A stretch of DNA of 64,000 nt from Imbricaverruca yamaguchii. Its lineage: Eukaryota > Arthropoda > Thecostraca > Neoverrucidae. The stretch is from positions 186,001 through 250,000 of the forward strand of contig JAOTOL010001479.1 of assembly GCA_034440575.1 (NCBI GenBank), given 5' to 3'. A program made the position numbers and the translations under genes. The notes under the pieces were generated by a model. The model was given only the letters and a program-made list of their open reading frames with translations, did no database searches and was not told where the DNA came from. This document shows, one piece after another, positions 61,206 through 64,000 of this stretch. The number at the start of each line of letters is the position of its first letter. Within the stretch, counting starts at the first letter, position 1.

Positions 61206-64000
61206 TCATCGGCATCATATTCAGCAGATGACCACGCAAGTCGCAACGATCAGACGATGACTCAGGCTACCCAAGATCAGCAATCTCCACTGCCGTTGGC
61301 GTATCTCCACGGTGATTCCAGCTGGATGTCCCTTGAAAGGCCATGTGTGCATGCAAACGAAGATGGCGTGTTGGAAGGTGAAAAGCAAAGCCTTAAGCTT
61401 GCTCGGCACACCGAAGTGCATAACAATTCCGGACGAAACATCCGGAAAACGCCTATGAATCCTGACAGTAAACCTGCTCGAGAAGTGCCGTCGCACCAAT
61501 TGCATCGTGAGCGCGGTTGTGACACTCCGGTGCCGACCACTGGTCGTTTGTCCGCAACACGCCTCCAGATTCAGCTGCGTTTGGGCCGAACACTTCGGTG
61601 ATGCGACTGTCATCATCATGCTGGAGAGACGATACTTTCTCACGCTTTTGGTGATCTCCACAGTGAGATATCAAAATCACCAGCTGTCAGCCTCTCCACG
61701 ATGTGCCAAACTCACTTCTCTTCTCTGCCGCTGAGCAGCGAGTGATTCCATGGGCTTGACATCTCGCTTCTGCCGAAAGAAAGTGACAGGAGTGCAGATA
61801 AAACTTTCTTCCGGAGTTCAACCAAGCTGAAAGACTGGTACGTGATGATCACGAGGGTTCACCCAGCGGTGCGCTGCTTAACCGGATGGCGAAGCGGCTT
61901 CTGTAAAATGTATGCGACCAGGCGCTTTGCACAAAGGGCGTTGGATAAATAGGCTTCTATAGGCTATAAAGCCGTGCTTTTCTGAGCCGCAGGTGTGGCA
62001 ACACCGAGGAAAGAACGCCCCAGCTGACGAAAGGAACAGACCGCTAAAATCAAGCATTCCGTCATCTTTGTGGCGTTGGCTGATAGCACCTGGCGGATAG
62101 GATACACATCCGTCGCCCACGCTCCATGGAATGACATGTGCCTTACCCAGCAGATTATCTGCTTCCGAGATACAGTAGATAAGATCGTTCGCGAAAGTGC
62201 TCTTCACGCGTTGAAGCAGCATCGCTGGAATTCAAGAACTGAGATGCCGCCACTAGCATTGCTCGGTGAGCGGGTACCTGCCATCCGGCGGCATAAGCTT
62301 GCCGTATGCCTCTGGGAAGTTATGCCTGACCAAGCATTGATTGCCAGCCGAACGATACTGCATGGGCTTCGGAAAGCCACAGTTCTCAGAGACACTGTGC
62401 CTGTCCACATAGTTGACTGACTTTGTTGTACCAATCAACTTCGACCCAATGATTCATCGGCTTCAGTCACAATGAGTATGAGGCAAAAGTTACACCAACA
62501 ATACCATAAACAATGTCAGCACGGCGCTGTGTAATACTATCTCATGAACTTAACTTTGATCACCGCGAATCACTAATTAAATGCATTAAAAATGCAGAAA
62601 ATCAAACTAAGTTCATGGAGTCCATCAGCTTTCCACCGCAATGAAGACGCGCAGGTGTGATGTCGAAGCTTATCCTGAACTGCTCCGCAAAAACAAGCTA
62701 CATGTTGGGATAGTCTGCGGAAGTGTAAAAGATTAAAGAGCAGCTTTATTGTCAAAGCTTAAGCGAATGCATCATGACATCTTTCCGCACGGAAGCTGTT
62801 TGGAAAGTGATCACAAAATCCTTCTAGCCAAACTACAGGTTTATCCTATGTTCCCGTGGCTGCAAAAGCAGGGCAGCAGTATCTGCACAGCATGAAATCA
62901 ACATGTGAGGAACGAACTGACGAATAAAAATAGCACTTACGCCCCCAGCTGCTCGACGTATCTTGCAGCCAACAAAAAAAAAGACACGGAGGCGCAGCAG
63001 GGGAAGCAGGAAGTATAAGAGGATCGCCAATGTTCCAGGTTGTGACAATGCTTTTTCAACGAATGTTTTCATCTATGCCTGTCAATGCGTTTGACAGGAT
63101 AGTACTTCGTTCAGTTTCAGCTTTCTTTCGGAACAAGGCGACCATTCGACGAGCCATCTCAAGGTGGCAAAAAATGGCCTCAATTATACTTTTCCCTTCT
63201 GTTGGCAGGTTTCGCACCAAGTTTTGCAATTTATCTCTACGGGGGTCAATACACAGGCTGATACCAATGATGCACCCATTATTTCTTGTTGGGAGGAGGA
63301 ATGACGAAGATTACTCTTTTTGTTGTTATGAAAGACATTCAACGGTTTTCATTCAAGGAAGTGCCATCGATTAACCCTCGCGGCGCACTTAGAAGGGCTT
63401 TCCATTTTGTACAACAGTGCAAGTCAAGAAACATGACATTGAATGACAAGGTATGAGACATGTTGATGAAAATATCACCTACCGTATTAATTCATGTGGT
63501 GGAGCCTGCAAGACAATTGGCGCTACCTTCAAATTATGGCATTCGTGTTCTACGTAGGCCACGAATGTCTACGGCCTGTCATCATAACGCTAAAAATTAT
63601 CAGCCAAGTCATGCTTAACGTTGTACTCACTGTTTTTCGACGGTACCCACATGAATACCAGCATCATTGTACACTTCAACTTACTTGCCTTCATGAGGAC
63701 GCGAACTGAAATGCAGCTTAATAAGCAACTCTCCTATCGCAGGTCAAAGGTCACTCAATTAAACTATTCTAGTCAACCCGGATACAGGTGGTTACAGATA
63801 GTCCTGGGTCCGCCCCTCATCATTAGTTCAAGTGCTAACAGCAGCATTTATAAACAACTTATCTATTTCAGAAGAAATGTAGCTGAACAGTGTGGCTGGC
63901 TTATCAGATTTGTTCAGAAACCGGTGCACAGATAGTTATCGACTCGGAAATTACTGCGAACAATAATATGACAGCAGGCAGCTTTCATCATAATCATCAG
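61206..64000. other. Unassigned sequence with a few mid-length open frames
   Basis: Open frames of 100-146 codons occur on both strands at 61221-61661 (minus, 146; plus, 114, overlapping), 61878-62222 (minus), 62070-62420 (plus, 116), 63030-63374 (plus, 114) and 63621-63935 (plus, 104). None shows a recognised domain, membrane span or splice-compatible continuation, and plus and minus frames overlap. Slight GC rise at 61.2-62.4 kb could mean old coding sequence, but I cannot choose a strand. No repeats of note. Confidence 0.4.

Noticed and set aside
61221..62420. Genes of 110-146 codons
   Set aside because: Overlapping frames on opposite strands look equally plausible and none shows a family signature, so only an unassigned stretch is recorded.

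Overview
This window reads as non-coding, repeat-rich nuclear DNA of an invertebrate animal. The reasons are non-LTR retrotransposons, tRNA-derived SINEs, TTAA-flanked DNA transposons, very long (TA)n and (CA)n tracts, many minisatellites, and one gene relic whose introns have phase-matched GT..AG borders. There is no operon structure, Shine-Dalgarno spacing or dense coding. A marine arthropod such as a crustacean would fit this style, but that is only an impression. I found no intact, confidently functional host gene.

Layout. 0-9 kb: mostly unique sequence, with a 7-bp satellite (2.4-2.65 kb), a GC-rich block holding a 33-bp array (3.9-5.2 kb) and the first piggyBac-like element (7.63-8.46 kb). 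9.4-11.4 kb: a SINE and the first copy of a second TTAA-flanked family ('family A'). 12.7-23.1 kb: five separate blocks of decayed, protein-like sequence, all on the minus strand and none matching a family I recognise, interrupted by a second piggyBac-like copy (16.47-17.30 kb). 23.3-29.3 kb: a decayed minus-strand LINE, family A copy 2, then a better-preserved plus-strand LINE with RT motifs. 29-36.7 kb: AT-rich unique DNA, a CACCA-rich minisatellite, two perfect hairpins, and a fragment of the same LINE on the minus strand. 36.7-41.4 kb: a plus-strand hAT-like transposase-derived gene relic with phase-matched introns and nonsense codons; one intron carries a SINE and a giant CA/TA tract. 41.5-47 kb: a head-to-head SINE pair, another SINE, and a 195-bp near-perfect palindrome. 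47-54 kb: a CpG-rich stretch and three minisatellite arrays (about 46, 69 and 38 bp). 54.9-55.9 kb: a dead third LINE. 56.9-58.7 kb: family A copy 3 beside piggyBac-like copy 3. 58.7-64 kb: mostly unassigned.

No genes visibly work together here. The most interesting points are (1) the same-strand decayed coding block at 12.7-23.1 kb, a possible remnant of an integrated multi-gene element; (2) two TTAA transposon families carrying AGGTCA-type half-site arrays and a TGACGTCA site; (3) the shared internal module duplication in family A; (4) the 90-bp-arm palindrome; and (5) the intron-bearing hAT-like gene.
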